Part shown: positions 1 to 9,009 of the stretch, piece after piece
How positions within the stretch are numbered: position 1 is the stretch's first letter
How the letters are laid out: the number at the start of each line of letters is the position of its first letter
DNA from: JBDIBB01 sp039812685
GTDB lineage: Bacteria; Acidobacteriota; Vicinamibacteria; Vicinamibacterales; JAFNAJ01
Assembly (NCBI GenBank): GCA_039812685.1
Contig: JBDIBB010000047.1
Coordinates: 1 to 29,751, forward strand
DNA: 29,751 nt
Direction: 5' to 3'
Notes under the pieces: model-generated
What the model was told of the DNA's origin: nothing
Seen by the model: the letters and a program-made list of their open reading frames with translations, nothing else
Databases searched by the model: none
Translations under genes and position numbers: made by a program

Positions 1-1
1 C

Positions 2-493
2 GTGGCCGCCGCCCGCCGCATCGCCTGCGTCACCTCCGGCTGCATGGACGCTGTGATCTACGGCGACGGCCGGCTCTACGCGCGCGTGTTCGACAACCTG
101 CTGCGCAACGCCCTGCAGTACAACCGCGACGGCGGCAGCATCAGCGTCGACGTCGCCTGCGTCGAGGCCGATACCGGCGCCTGGGCCACCGACCGCATCG
201 TCACGCGCGTGACCAACACCGGCCCGGCCATACCCAGGGAGGACTGGGAACGCATCTTCGAGCGCTTCCGCCGCCTCGACGCGTCGCGGTCGCGCCGCAC
301 CGGCGGCATGGGACTGGGCCTGGCGATCTGCCGCGGCATCGTGAGGCTCTACGACGGGTCGATCCGCGTGACGGCGTCCGGCGAGCGCGGCACGACGCTG
401 GAGATCGTGCTGCCCGGCCGTCGCGGCCTGCCGGTGGGGACCACCGCGCCTCCCCGTGCCGAATCGCCAGGTCAGCCCGAGGCCACCGTATGA
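2..493 (+). CDS. Sensor histidine kinase, C-terminal ATP-binding part (5' end outside window)
   Basis: This is the catalytic (HATPase_c) end of a two-component sensor kinase, which phosphorylates its own histidine and then a response regulator. The reading frame is open to the window edge, so the sensor, membrane and phospho-acceptor parts are missing. Visible motifs are an N box (DNLLRNALQYN), a G1-like box written NTGPAIP with Asn where most kinases have Asp, an F box (IFERFRRLD) and a G2 box (GGMGLGLAI), followed by the usual end GTTLEIVLP. The N-type G1 box and the spacing resemble the VanS/PhoR-like branch. A proline-rich tail of about 25 residues follows the domain. The next gene starts 43 bases downstream. 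The partner regulator is not in the window and the signal is unknown. Confidence 0.9.
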   Translation: MAAARRIACVTSGCMDAVIYGDGRLYARVFDNLLRNALQYNRDGGSISVDVACVEADTGAWATDRIVTRVTNTGPAIPREDWERIFERFRRLDASRSRRTGGMGLGLAICRGIVRLYDGSIRVTASGERGTTLEIVLPGRRGLPVGTTAPPRAESPGQPEATV

Positions 494-536
494 TTGACGC
501 TCCGCCCGCACGCGCGGCGGACACGGGAGGACCACG

Positions 537-1502
537 ATGCGCGCGATTCGAGTGGAAGCCTTCGGCGGCCCTGAACAACTGACGCTCGCCGACGTTCCAG
601 TGCCCGGACCAGGCCCCGGACAGGTGCGCGTGCGGCTGCACGCGGCCGGCGTGAACCCGGTCGACACCTACATCCGCGCGGGGACCTACGCCCGCACGCC
701 GCCGCTGCCCTTCACGCCCGGCACCGACGGTGCCGGCGTGATCGATGCCGTCAGCGGCGACGTGCGCGGACTGACGCCTGGCGACCGCGTCTACGTCGCG
801 GCGCTGCTCACCCCGCACACGGGCACCTACGCCGAGCACGTCGTGTGCGACGCCACCGCCGTGTTCCCGTTGCCGGCGCCGGTGACCTTCGCGGCGGGTG
901 CCGCGGTTGGGGTGCCCTGCATCACGGCGTATCGTGCCCTCTTCCAGTGTGCCGGCCTGAAACCGGGCGAACGCGTGCTGATCCACGGGGCGAGCGGAGG
1001 GGTGGGCACGGCCGCGGTGCAGATGGCCCGCGCGCACGGCGCGCGCGTGGCCGGCACGGCAGGCACCGAAGCCGGCCTCGAACTGGTGCGGAGCGAGGGC
1101 GCGCACCTGGCGGCCGACCACACGGCGCCGGGATACCTCGACCAGCTCGCAGCCTTCGCCGGCGGGTTCGACGTCGTCGTGGAGATGCTGGCGAACGTGA
1201 ACCTCGAGCGCGATCTGCACCTGCTCGCGATGCGCGGCCGCGTCGTGGTGGTGGGCAACCGCGGCACGCTGGAGTTCAACCCGCGATCGGCCATGGCCAG
1301 GGAGGCGACGATCATCGGGACGACGCTGTGGAACGCCGCCCCCGAAGAACTCGCGTCGGCGCACGCCTGGGTGGGCGCCGCGCTCGAGGGCGGCGTCCTG
1401 CGGCCCGTGGTCGGTCGCGAACTCCCGCTGGCGGACGCGGCCCAGGCCCACGCGCAGGTGATGGCGCCGGGAGCGCACGGCAAGATCGTGCTGGTGTCGT
1501 AA
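537..1502 (+). CDS. NADPH:quinone oxidoreductase, zinc-free MDR family
   Basis: A 321-residue medium-chain dehydrogenase/reductase of the quinone oxidoreductase (QOR) type, a cytoplasmic enzyme expected to reduce quinones or enones with NADPH. The N-terminal GroES-like half contains AAGVNPVDTYIRAGTY and PGTDGAGVI, typical of QOR. The Rossmann half carries the nucleotide-binding motif GASGGVG at about residue 151. The cysteines and Glu that bind structural and catalytic zinc in alcohol dehydrogenases are absent, as usual for QOR. The ATG at 537 is preceded by GGGAGG (525-530). The length is normal for the family. The physiological substrate cannot be read from the sequence. Confidence 0.92.
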   Translation: MRAIRVEAFGGPEQLTLADVPVPGPGPGQVRVRLHAAGVNPVDTYIRAGTYARTPPLPFTPGTDGAGVIDAVSGDVRGLTPGDRVYVAALLTPHTGTYAEHVVCDATAVFPLPAPVTFAAGAAVGVPCITAYRALFQCAGLKPGERVLIHGASGGVGTAAVQMARAHGARVAGTAGTEAGLELVRSEGAHLAADHTAPGYLDQLAAFAGGFDVVVEMLANVNLERDLHLLAMRGRVVVVGNRGTLEFNPRSAMAREATIIGTTLWNAAPEELASAHAWVGAALEGGVLRPVVGRELPLADAAQAHAQVMAPGAHGKIVLVS

Positions 1503-1512
1503 GGATCTTCCG

Positions 1513-3192
1513 GTGGAGAGGGCGCCAGCCATCACGAACCTTCCGCGGCGGCCGCTCGTCCTCGCGACGGGCGCGCTCGCCGCGGTGCTGTTCGTCCTCC
1601 CGCTGTTGATGGGCACGCCGCTGCTCGACCCCGACGAGGGGCTGCACGCCGCCATCGCGCAGGAGATGGTCGAGCGCGGCGACTGGATCACCCCGCGGCT
1701 GCTCGGCGAGCCGTTCCTCGACAAGCCCATCCTGTTCTTCTGGGCCCTGGCGGCCTCCATCGCGGCGTTCCCGGACGGGGAGTTCGCGGTGAAGCTGCCG
1801 GGGCTGGCCTTCGGCGCGCTCGGCGCACTGGCGACGGCCCTGATCGCGGCGCGCTGGTTCGGGCGCCGCGCGGGGCTGCTCGGCTTCCTCGCCTACGCCA
1901 CCCTGCTGCTGCCCATGGCGCTCACCCAGGGCGCGGTGCACGACGTGGCGCTGGTGCCGTGGACTGCGTTGGCCATGCTGGCGCTGTGGGACGCGTCGGC
2001 CGCGCGCACGCCGGCCGGCGCCGCCCGGTACGGCGCGCTGGCGGGACTCTGGCTGGGCCTCGCGACGCTGACGAAGGCGCTGACCGGCGTCGTGCTGGTC
2101 GGCCTGCCGTTCTTCGTGTGGACGCTGCTCTCGAGGCGGCTCACGCTGCGCCTGATGGCGGCCGGCGCGCTGTCGCTGGCCGTGGCGGGCCTCGTCGCAT
2201 GGCCGTGGTACTCGGCGATGGAGGCCGCCAACCCGGGCTACCTGCACTACTACTTCGTCGAGCGGCACCTGATGGGCTACGCCACCTCGACGCAACTGCA
2301 CGGGTCGCGGGCCTGGTGGTACTACCTGCCGGTGCTCGTCGGCGGCGGGCTGCCATGGCTGCCCTACGCGCTGGCGACGCTGCGCCCGCTGGTGCGCGAT
2401 CGTGCGCCCGCGCTGCTGCTGGCCTGGACGTGGCTCGTCGTCGACGTCCTGTTCCTGAGCCTCGCCGGATCGAAGCTGCTCACCTACCTGCTGCCGGCGT
2501 TTCCCGCGGTGGCGCTGCTTGCCGCCGCGGCCTGGGATCGCGCCCTGCGCGAGGATGCCGTGGAGGCTGGCGGCGCGCGACGGCCCGCCTGGCGCGCGCT
2601 GCACCTGCTGGCGTTGCTGCCGCTGGCGGCGATCCTGCCGGGCGCGGCGGCCATCGTGGCGCGCGAGGCCGGAATCGCCATGGGGTTCATCGCCTGGACA
2701 GCCATGGCCGTCGCGAGCCTGGGGTGGCTGGCCGCGACCGTCGTGGGCCTGACGCGCGGCCGCGCCCAGGCCCTGACGGCCATCGCCACGAGCTGGGTGG
2801 TGACGGCCCTGGTGGCCCTGCTGATCCTGCTGCCGGCGATCGCGCCGGCGTTCTCCGCGCGCGCGCTCGCCCGGCACTACAACCAGGCGGGCCGGCTGCC
2901 CGCGCAGCTGTGGTTCTACGCGCAGCGCGTGGGATCGTTCATCTACTACCTCGATCCGCCGCTGCGCGCCAGCCTGACCCGCACGCGCGTGCGCGAACTG
3001 CGCCCCGACGAGGTGCTGGGGATGCGCCAGGCGCCGCCCGACGTCGACATCATCGTCTCCGCCGCGGACATGCCCAAGCTCGATCGACGGCTGCGGCTGT
3101 CGGCGCAGCCGTCGGTGCCGGCCGGACAGCACCGGATCTTCGAGGCGGCGACGTTCGTTGCGGCCGTGCGCGCGGCCACCGGCGAGCGATGA
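1513..3192 (+). CDS. ArnT/PMT-like membrane glycosyltransferase
   Basis: A 559-residue integral membrane protein of the GT-C fold (GT83/PMT_2, like ArnT, which moves sugars from polyprenyl-phosphate carriers to lipid A or protein). The first loop has the key acidic motif LLDPDEGLHAAIAQEM (about residues 37-52), and the segment WITPRLLGEPFLDKPIL is characteristic of this family. About ten to twelve hydrophobic helices follow, then a soluble C-terminal part of roughly 120 residues. The start is GTG at 1513, 10 bases after the preceding stop. It has no strong Shine-Dalgarno sequence, so translation may be coupled to the upstream gene. It converges on the penicillin-acylase gene, with 16 bases between the two stops. 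Donor and acceptor are unknown. Confidence 0.88.
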   Translation: MERAPAITNLPRRPLVLATGALAAVLFVLPLLMGTPLLDPDEGLHAAIAQEMVERGDWITPRLLGEPFLDKPILFFWALAASIAAFPDGEFAVKLPGLAFGALGALATALIAARWFGRRAGLLGFLAYATLLLPMALTQGAVHDVALVPWTALAMLALWDASAARTPAGAARYGALAGLWLGLATLTKALTGVVLVGLPFFVWTLLSRRLTLRLMAAGALSLAVAGLVAWPWYSAMEAANPGYLHYYFVERHLMGYATSTQLHGSRAWWYYLPVLVGGGLPWLPYALATLRPLVRDRAPALLLAWTWLVVDVLFLSLAGSKLLTYLLPAFPAVALLAAAAWDRALREDAVEAGGARRPAWRALHLLALLPLAAILPGAAAIVAREAGIAMGFIAWTAMAVASLGWLAATVVGLTRGRAQALTAIATSWVVTALVALLILLPAIAPAFSARALARHYNQAGRLPAQLWFYAQRVGSFIYYLDPPLRASLTRTRVRELRPDEVLGMRQAPPDVDIIVSAADMPKLDRRLRLSAQPSVPAGQHRIFEAATFVAAVRAATGER

Positions 3193-3208
3193 CGGCGCCG
3201 TCCGGCGA

Positions 3209-5722
3209 TCACGGTTGCAACGTCAGCGTGTGCACGGCGGGGCCGGGCAGCAGCGGCACCGGATCGCCGTTCACCCACGCGGGGTGCATGTCGCGATAGT
3301 GCGGCGACAGCGGGTGCCCGCTCTGTCCGCCGGGCATGTGGAAGTAGCCGCCGGCCTCGCGGCCGGGCGACACCGCCATCCGCTGCGACGCCCCGAAATC
3401 CTGCACCTGCACGCGGGGCATGTTCGAGTCGCCGGGCAGCGGCATGGCGGCCAGGTCGAGCCACCCTCCGAGCCACGGGATCGCGCGCGACAGCGGGTGT
3501 CGGATCGGCACGGCGTTGAACCGCCCCCAGGTGTGCGCGGCCAGCGAGCCGCTCGCCTCGATCGCGCGCGCCGCCGTGCGGTCTGAGGCGTCCAGCAGCA
3601 GGGCGTCCCAGGAGGCGTATTCCGGCGACAGCAGGTGCGTGGGACGCCTGGACACCAGCGCCCACAACGCGCCCTCGCCGCCGCGCGCGGCAGCGGCCGG
3701 GATCGAGGGATCCGCCTCGCGTACCGCCGCGAACAGCGGCGCGAACGCGAGCTCGCCCGCCTGCAGGCGGAACTCGCGCACCAGGCGATAGGCGGCCGAC
3801 GCGGGATCGGCGCGTCCTGTCCACGTGTCGCGAACGACGCGCAGCAACTCCTGGCGGGTGCCCGAACCCGTCACCGCACCGGGCGAGAGCGTGTCCAGCA
3901 GCAGCGTCCGCCAGCGATCCAGGAACAGCGCCCGATCGTCGAGTTGCACGCGCAGCATGTCGCGCGGCGTGGCACGATCGATCGCCGCGAGCGCGTCGTG
4001 AATCTGGCGCATCCGCGCGCCGGGGTCGTAGCCGCCGTCACCGAGCAGGGCGAGCGCCGCGCCCTCGACGAGCCGGTTGTTGGCCGTCGAGATGCGGCCG
4101 GAGGCCGGCGCGATCAGCCGCGGGTACTCGTCGGCAGCGACCCATCCGTCCCAGCCCCGCGATCCATCGGCCCATGACGAGCTGAGCCGGCCATCGAACC
4201 CGATGCGTCGCGGGATGCGGCCGGCGATGCTCCAGCCGATGCGGCCGTCACGCGCAGCCACCACCAGGTTCTGCGCCGGCATGCCGATCGTCGCGCCGAT
4301 CGTCAACGCCACCTCGATCGTGGCGGCACGCTCCATCGCAGCGGCGCTCAGGGTGAGGCCGCCCGGCCTGAGCGCCACCCACGCGATGGCGTGCAGGCGC
4401 CCGCGCGCATCGGGCTCGCCGACCGGGCCCCAGAGGGTCTCGCGCACCTCGATGCGCTCGGATGCGGCGTGCGCCACGCGCACCTCCTCGACGCGCGTGG
4501 CGAAGGCGCGCCAGCCATCGGGCGTGCGGTAGCGCGTGGGATCGGCGGGATCGATTTCCAGCCGCACCAGGTCGGTCCAGTCGGCGGTGGTGTTGGTGAA
4601 GCCCCACGCGATGTCGCCATTGGTGCCCACGACCAGCGACGGCACGCCCGGCAGCGTCGCACCCACCACGCGGCGGCCGCCCCCGTCGCGCCATGCCATC
4701 GACGCCTGGTACCAGGTGAGCGGCACGGACAACCCCAGGTGCATGTCGTTGGCGAGCAGGGCACCGCCGTCGGCGGTGAGCGTCCCCGCCACTGCCCAGT
4801 TGTTGCTGCCGGGGAACACGTCGGCGGCGGGATCGAGAAGTGCGGCGGTCGGCCATCCGGGCCACGCATCGCCGGGCCGATCCCGTGAACCGCCCGACAT
4901 GGCCAGCGCCGGGGCCGCGCCTCCCGGTTGCCTCGCGCGCGCCGCCCCGGGGCGTGTGCGCACGTCCATCACATCGGGACCCGGCACCGTCAGGCCGCGG
5001 CCGGGTTCGCCGGCGAGCGGTGTCGCCCACTCGCTCTCGGGTGTCGTCAGGAACCCGGCCATCTCCGGCGGCAGCAACTCGTGGACGAGCGACACGCGCC
5101 GCTCGCGCACGCCGAAGGCGTCCTGCAGCTGGAGGTACATCGCGCCGAGCACGAGCGCACAGTCCTCGACCAGCCACGGCTCCGGTGCGGCTCGCAGCAG
5201 CAGGTATTCGAACGGCCGGGCGCGCAGCGCCGACAGCCCCGCGTTGACGCCTGTCGTGTAGGCCATGAGCAGCGCGCGGTCGCCTGGCGCCGCGGCGGCG
5301 ACCGCCTCGCGCGCGCGGCCGCGCAGGCCCAGCACGCGGGTCTGCCGGTCGAGCCGCAGCGCCGAGGCGCCCACCAGCGCGGAGAGCTCTCCGGCGGAGC
5401 GGCGCCGCGCGAGGTCCATCTGGAAGAAGCGATCCTGGGCGTGGACGAAACCGAGCGCTGCGGCGACGTCTTCCCGCGTGGCGCCCTCGATGGCGGGCAC
5501 GCCCCGCGCGTCGCGCGCAATGGTGACTGGCGCCGAGAGACCCTCGATGCTCCGCGTGCCGTCGAGTTGCGGAAGACTGAGCCCGAGCGCGATCCGCGCC
5601 GCCACGAGTCCGGCACCGGCCAGCAGCGCCACGATCAGCAGACACCAGCCGGACGCCCTCAGGATCCGCCGCGCCCATGGTGGTCGCCGCGGGGCGGGAA
5701 CGAGGAGGTCGGCGTCTGCCAT
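3209..5722 (-). CDS. Penicillin acylase family protein (peptidase S45)
   Basis: An 837-residue Ntn-hydrolase of the penicillin/cephalosporin/acyl-homoserine-lactone acylase family, which cleaves amides using an N-terminal serine exposed by self-cleavage. The start at 5722 is supported by GGAG six bases upstream; the open frame runs further upstream but that part has no homology-like features. A membrane anchor or signal segment lies at about residues 20-45. The first subunit includes GVPAIEGATREDVAAALGFVHAQDRFFQMDLARR compressed here to its key part, GFVHAQDRFFQMD. The nucleophile is Ser306 in GSNNWAVAG (codon 4805-4807), followed by LLANDMHL and GFTNTTADWTDL as in the family. It probably acts outside the cytoplasmic membrane. 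The substrate (antibiotic, AHL or other amide) cannot be told. It is divergent from the S9 peptidase. Confidence 0.93.
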   Translation of the reverse strand: MADADLLVPAPRRPPWARRILRASGWCLLIVALLAGAGLVAARIALGLSLPQLDGTRSIEGLSAPVTIARDARGVPAIEGATREDVAAALGFVHAQDRFFQMDLARRRSAGELSALVGASALRLDRQTRVLGLRGRAREAVAAAAPGDRALLMAYTTGVNAGLSALRARPFEYLLLRAAPEPWLVEDCALVLGAMYLQLQDAFGVRERRVSLVHELLPPEMAGFLTTPESEWATPLAGEPGRGLTVPGPDVMDVRTRPGAARARQPGGAAPALAMSGGSRDRPGDAWPGWPTAALLDPAADVFPGSNNWAVAGTLTADGGALLANDMHLGLSVPLTWYQASMAWRDGGGRRVVGATLPGVPSLVVGTNGDIAWGFTNTTADWTDLVRLEIDPADPTRYRTPDGWRAFATRVEEVRVAHAASERIEVRETLWGPVGEPDARGRLHAIAWVALRPGGLTLSAAAMERAATIEVALTIGATIGMPAQNLVVAARDGRIGWSIAGRIPRRIGFDGRLSSSWADGSRGWDGWVAADEYPRLIAPASGRISTANNRLVEGAALALLGDGGYDPGARMRQIHDALAAIDRATPRDMLRVQLDDRALFLDRWRTLLLDTLSPGAVTGSGTRQELLRVVRDTWTGRADPASAAYRLVREFRLQAGELAFAPLFAAVREADPSIPAAAARGGEGALWALVSRRPTHLLSPEYASWDALLLDASDRTAARAIEASGSLAAHTWGRFNAVPIRHPLSRAIPWLGGWLDLAAMPLPGDSNMPRVQVQDFGASQRMAVSPGREAGGYFHMPGGQSGHPLSPHYRDMHPAWVNGDPVPLLPGPAVHTLTLQP

Positions 5723-5887
5723 CGGGGTCTCCGGGGGCGCGATGCTACCACGCGCGCCCGCGCCAGACCGGCCGCGCCTCACGCGCCGGGCGCCGGCCGG
5801 CTCGCCGGCTTCGGCACCAGTTGCAGCCACGGCACCATTCGGCGGAGGATCGTCGGGCGGCCGATCCCGGCCGAAGGAGTCTTCCTC

Positions 5888-7936
5888 ATGCGACGAGCCC
5901 TTCCTCTCGTCTTCTGCCTGTTCGCGTTCAGCATGCTCATGCCGGATCCCGCAGCGGCCCAGCCGCATCCCTTCACCGCCGGCGACCTCATCGCCATGGA
6001 CCGGCTCTCGGAACCGGTCGTGTCGCCCGACGGCACGACCATCGTCTTCACGCAGAGTTCGCTTGATCTCGACGCCAACCGGCGCCGCAGCGACCTCTGG
6101 CTCGTGAAGACCGACGGCAGCGGCCTGCGCCAGCTCACCACCGATCCCGCGAGCGACAGCAGCCCGGTGTGGCATCCGGACGGCACGGCGGTGTTCTTCT
6201 CATCATCGCGATCGGGATCATCGCAGGTCTGGCGACTGGATCTCGCCAGCGGCGCCCAGACACAGGTGACATCGCTGCCGCTCGACGTGAACGCGTTCGC
6301 GCTCTCGCCTGACGGCACGCGACTGATCGTGGCCCTCGACGTGTTCGTCGACTGCGCCACGCTCGAGTGCACGAAGCAGCGGCTCGAGGAGAAGGAGAAG
6401 TCGAAGGCCACCGGCCAGATCTACGACCGCCTGTTCGTGCGGCACTGGGACACGTGGAGCGATGGGCGGCGCTCGCACCTGTTCGTGATACCCGTTGCCG
6501 GCGGGACGCCGGTCGACGTGACGAAGGGCATGGACGGCGATGCGCCAGGCAAGCCCTTCGGCGGTGCCGACGAGTTCGCCTTCACGCCCGATGGGCGCGG
6601 GGTGGTGTTCTCGATGCGCGTGGCCGGCCGCGAGGAACCGTGGTCGACGAACTTCGACCTCTACGTCGTGCCAGCCGACGGCAGCGCGGCGCCGCGCAAC
6701 CTGACGGCCGCCAACAAGGCGTGGGACACCGGGCCCTCCTTCTCGCCCGACGGCCGGACGCTCGCCTACCGCGCGATGTCACGGCCCGGCTACGAAGCCG
6801 ACCGCTTCCACATCGTCCTGCGCGGCTGGCCCGACGGCCCCGAACGCGTCCTCGCCGAGCGGTGGGATCGCTCGCCGAACGAGCTGGTGTGGTCCAGGGA
6901 CGGCCGGACGATCTACACGACGGCGGACGACCTCGGGCAGAAGTCGCTGTTTGCCATCGACACGGCCAGCGGCGAGGTGCGGACGCTGGTGAAGGACGGC
7001 CACATCGGCGCCCCGGCCGTGGCCGGCAACCGGATCGTCTTCCTGCTCGATCAGCTGAAGGCGCCGGCCGAGCTCTACGGCGTGGCGGCCGACGGTTCCC
7101 GCCTGAAGGCGATCACGGCGGTCAACGCGCCGCGGTTGGCGCAGGTGAAGCTGGGCGACGCCGAGCAGTTCACCTTCAAGGGCGCGGGCGAGGACACGGT
7201 CTACGGATGGCTGGTGAAGCCGGTCGATTTCGATCCGGCGAGGAAGTACCCGATCGCGTTCCTCATCCACGGCGGGCCGCAAGGCTCCTTCAGCAACAAC
7301 TTCCACTACCGGTGGAACCCGCAGATCTACGCCGCGGCCGGCTACGCGGCGGTGATGATCGACTTCCACGGGTCGGTCGGCTACGGCCAGGCGTTCACCG
7401 ACGCGATCAACGGCGACTGGGGCGGCAAGCCGCTCGTCGACCTGCAGAACGGACTCGAGGCGGCCATCGCGAAGTACCCGTTCCTCGATGGGGCCAACGC
7501 CTGCGCGCTCGGCGCCTCGTACGGCGGGTTCATGATCAACTGGATCGCCGGCAACTGGCCCGATCGGTTCCGGTGCCTCGTCAACCACGACGGCAACCTG
7601 GACGAGCGCTTCGCCTACTACGCCACCGAGGAGTTGTGGTTCCCCGAGTGGGAACACGGCGGCACGCCGTGGGAGAACCCCGCGGGCTATGCGAAACACA
7701 ATCCCATCGATCACGTCGGGAAGTGGAAGACACCGATGCTCGTCATCCACGGCGGACGCGACTACCGTGTCGTCTACTCCGAGGGCGTCGCGACCTTCAC
7801 GGCGCTGCAGCGGCGGGGCATCCCGAGCCGGTTCCTGTTCTTCCCCGACGAGAACCACTGGGTGCTGAAGCCGGCCAACAGCCTGCTGTGGCACGACACG
7901 GTGCTGGCCTGGCTGGCGGAGTGGACGAAGAAGTAG
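5888..7936 (+). CDS. Secreted S9 prolyl-oligopeptidase-family peptidase
   Basis: A 682-residue S9C-type (acylaminoacyl-peptidase/dipeptidyl-peptidase-like) serine peptidase. The ATG at 5888 has AAGGAG 8 bases upstream and begins a clear signal peptide ending AAA-Q at about residue 24, so the enzyme is exported. Residues about 30-400 form a beta-propeller with repeated PDG and SPDG blades (WD40-like PD40). The C-terminal alpha/beta-hydrolase domain holds HGGPQGSF, the nucleophile Ser544 in GASYGGF, Asp625 in HGGRDYRV and His657 in DENHWVL, so the catalytic triad is complete. Length and order are typical. It likely trims short peptides in the periplasm. A hairpin without a T-run follows the stop. 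Confidence 0.95.
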   Translation: MRRALPLVFCLFAFSMLMPDPAAAQPHPFTAGDLIAMDRLSEPVVSPDGTTIVFTQSSLDLDANRRRSDLWLVKTDGSGLRQLTTDPASDSSPVWHPDGTAVFFSSSRSGSSQVWRLDLASGAQTQVTSLPLDVNAFALSPDGTRLIVALDVFVDCATLECTKQRLEEKEKSKATGQIYDRLFVRHWDTWSDGRRSHLFVIPVAGGTPVDVTKGMDGDAPGKPFGGADEFAFTPDGRGVVFSMRVAGREEPWSTNFDLYVVPADGSAAPRNLTAANKAWDTGPSFSPDGRTLAYRAMSRPGYEADRFHIVLRGWPDGPERVLAERWDRSPNELVWSRDGRTIYTTADDLGQKSLFAIDTASGEVRTLVKDGHIGAPAVAGNRIVFLLDQLKAPAELYGVAADGSRLKAITAVNAPRLAQVKLGDAEQFTFKGAGEDTVYGWLVKPVDFDPARKYPIAFLIHGGPQGSFSNNFHYRWNPQIYAAAGYAAVMIDFHGSVGYGQAFTDAINGDWGGKPLVDLQNGLEAAIAKYPFLDGANACALGASYGGFMINWIAGNWPDRFRCLVNHDGNLDERFAYYATEELWFPEWEHGGTPWENPAGYAKHNPIDHVGKWKTPMLVIHGGRDYRVVYSEGVATFTALQRRGIPSRFLFFPDENHWVLKPANSLLWHDTVLAWLAEWTKK

Positions 7937-7984
7937 GCCTGCGGGTCGGAGGTTGGGGCTCGAGGTTCGCGACTCCGGGAAGGT

Positions 7985-8012
7985 GGGGCGGCCGGCGCAA
8001 CCGGCCGTCCCC
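7985..8012. terminator. Strong GC hairpin between convergent S9 peptidase and mscL genes
   Basis: GGGGCGGCCGG and CCGGCCGTCCCC can pair over 11 base pairs with a single bulged T, around the loop CGCAA. The hairpin sits between the stop of the rightward peptidase gene and the stop of leftward mscL, where a two-way terminator is expected. There is no T-run on either side, so Rho-independent termination is only a guess. Confidence 0.45.
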
Positions 8013-8029
8013 GGTCGAGGCGACGGTCC

Positions 8030-8458
8030 TTACTTCGCCTTGAGCACGTCGCGGATTTCGGCCAGCAGCTTCTCGGTCGGCGTGGGCTCGGGCGGGGCGG
8101 CCGGCGCGGCGGCCTGTTCGCGGCGCAGCGTGTTCATGCCCTTGATGACGGCGAACAGCGCGAAGGCGACGATGAGGAACGAGACGATCGTGTTGAGGAA
8201 GGCGCCGTAGTTGATGGTCACCGCCTTGGCGGCCTTCGCGAGCGCCGGCGTGGCGTACGGCCCGGCGGGATCGCCGTCCTGCAGCACGAGCATCAGGCTC
8301 GAGAAGTCGATGCCGCCCAGCAGCAGCCCGATCGGCGGCATGAGCACGTCGTTGACCAGCGAGGTGACGATCGTGCCGAAGGCCGCGCCGATGATCACGC
8401 CGACGGCCAGATCGACGACGCTGCCCTTCATCGCGAACTCACGGAATTCCTTGAACAT
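8030..8458 (-). CDS. mscL: Large-conductance mechanosensitive channel MscL
   Basis: A 142-residue inner-membrane channel that opens under membrane tension and releases solutes during hypo-osmotic shock; it works as a homopentamer. The N-terminus MFKEFREFAMKGSVVDLAVG is the family signature, with the S1 amphipathic helix followed by TM1 (VGVIIGAAFGTIVTSLVNDVLMPP). TM2 is INYGAFLNTIVSFLIVAFALF, followed by a charged, proline-rich linker and the C-terminal bundle helix PTEKLLAEIRDVLKAK. The start at 8458 is preceded by GAGGAGG. The periplasmic loop has normal length. It is divergent from the SMR exporter gene, with 157 bases between the two starts. Confidence 0.97.
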   Translation of the reverse strand: MFKEFREFAMKGSVVDLAVGVIIGAAFGTIVTSLVNDVLMPPIGLLLGGIDFSSLMLVLQDGDPAGPYATPALAKAAKAVTINYGAFLNTIVSFLIVAFALFAVIKGMNTLRREQAAAPAAPPEPTPTEKLLAEIRDVLKAK

Positions 8459-8615
8459 CCAGTCCTCCTCGTGCCGGTCCCGCTCCGGGGCGGCGCACGT
8501 ACTTTCTCACACTCCCGGGCCTGCCGTGCCGCCGGCACGCCGGCACGCGCCGGGATCGATTGCCGGGCGCACGCGTCCAGGCGCCCCGCGATCTCCTCTG
8601 GCGAGTTGAACAGGC

Positions 8616-8930
8616 ATGGCGTGGATCTGGCTGGTGCTGGCGGCGGTGTTCGAGATGGGATGGGCCGTCGGGCTCAAGCTCAGTGAAGGCTTCACCCGCC
8701 TGTGGCCGAGCGTCTGGACGGTCGTCAGCCTGGCGTTCAGCATGCTGCTGCTCGGGCTGGCGGCGCGGTCGTTGCCCATCGGGACGGCCTACGCCGTGTG
8801 GACCGGCATCGGCGCGGCCGGCACCGCCGCGATCGGCATGCTGTGGCTCGGCGAGCCGGTCACGGCGGCCCGCGTGGCGTGCCTCGGGCTGATCGTGGCG
8901 GGCGTGGCGGGGCTCAAGGCCGTGGGATGA
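8616..8930 (+). CDS. sugE: SugE/Gdx-type small multidrug resistance exporter
   Basis: A 104-residue SMR-family protein with four membrane helices, which works as an antiparallel dimer and exchanges protons for cations. The pattern MAWIWLVLAAVFEMGWAVGLK with the essential membrane Glu13, the motif GTAYAVWTGIGAAGTA and the short WLGEPVT turn match the SugE/Gdx branch, which is mostly a guanidinium exporter, rather than the EmrE drug-exporter branch. The length is normal for the family. I examined the 157-base leader for a guanidine riboswitch. It holds a GC-rich stem (GTGCC/GGCAC) but no convincing ykkC or ACGR-loop pattern. The gene converges on the S46 peptidase gene. Confidence 0.9.
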   Translation: MAWIWLVLAAVFEMGWAVGLKLSEGFTRLWPSVWTVVSLAFSMLLLGLAARSLPIGTAYAVWTGIGAAGTAAIGMLWLGEPVTAARVACLGLIVAGVAGLKAVG

Positions 8931-9009
8931 GCGGCGCCGGGAGCGGGATGAGTCCGTCCCGGACGCCGTCTCCCCTGCCGGCGCCGGGCGCCGGGCAGTC
9001 ACGCCCGTG

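Noticed and set aside
4928..5887. Long open frame continuing upstream of the S9 peptidase gene
   Set aside because: It lies antisense to the penicillin-acylase gene, has no family features, and a good ribosome site and signal peptide fix the real start at 5888.
8459..8615. Guanidine riboswitch before the sugE-like gene
   Set aside because: I looked for ykkC-I, ACGR-loop and ykkC-III features. Only a GC stem is present, with no matching conserved bases.
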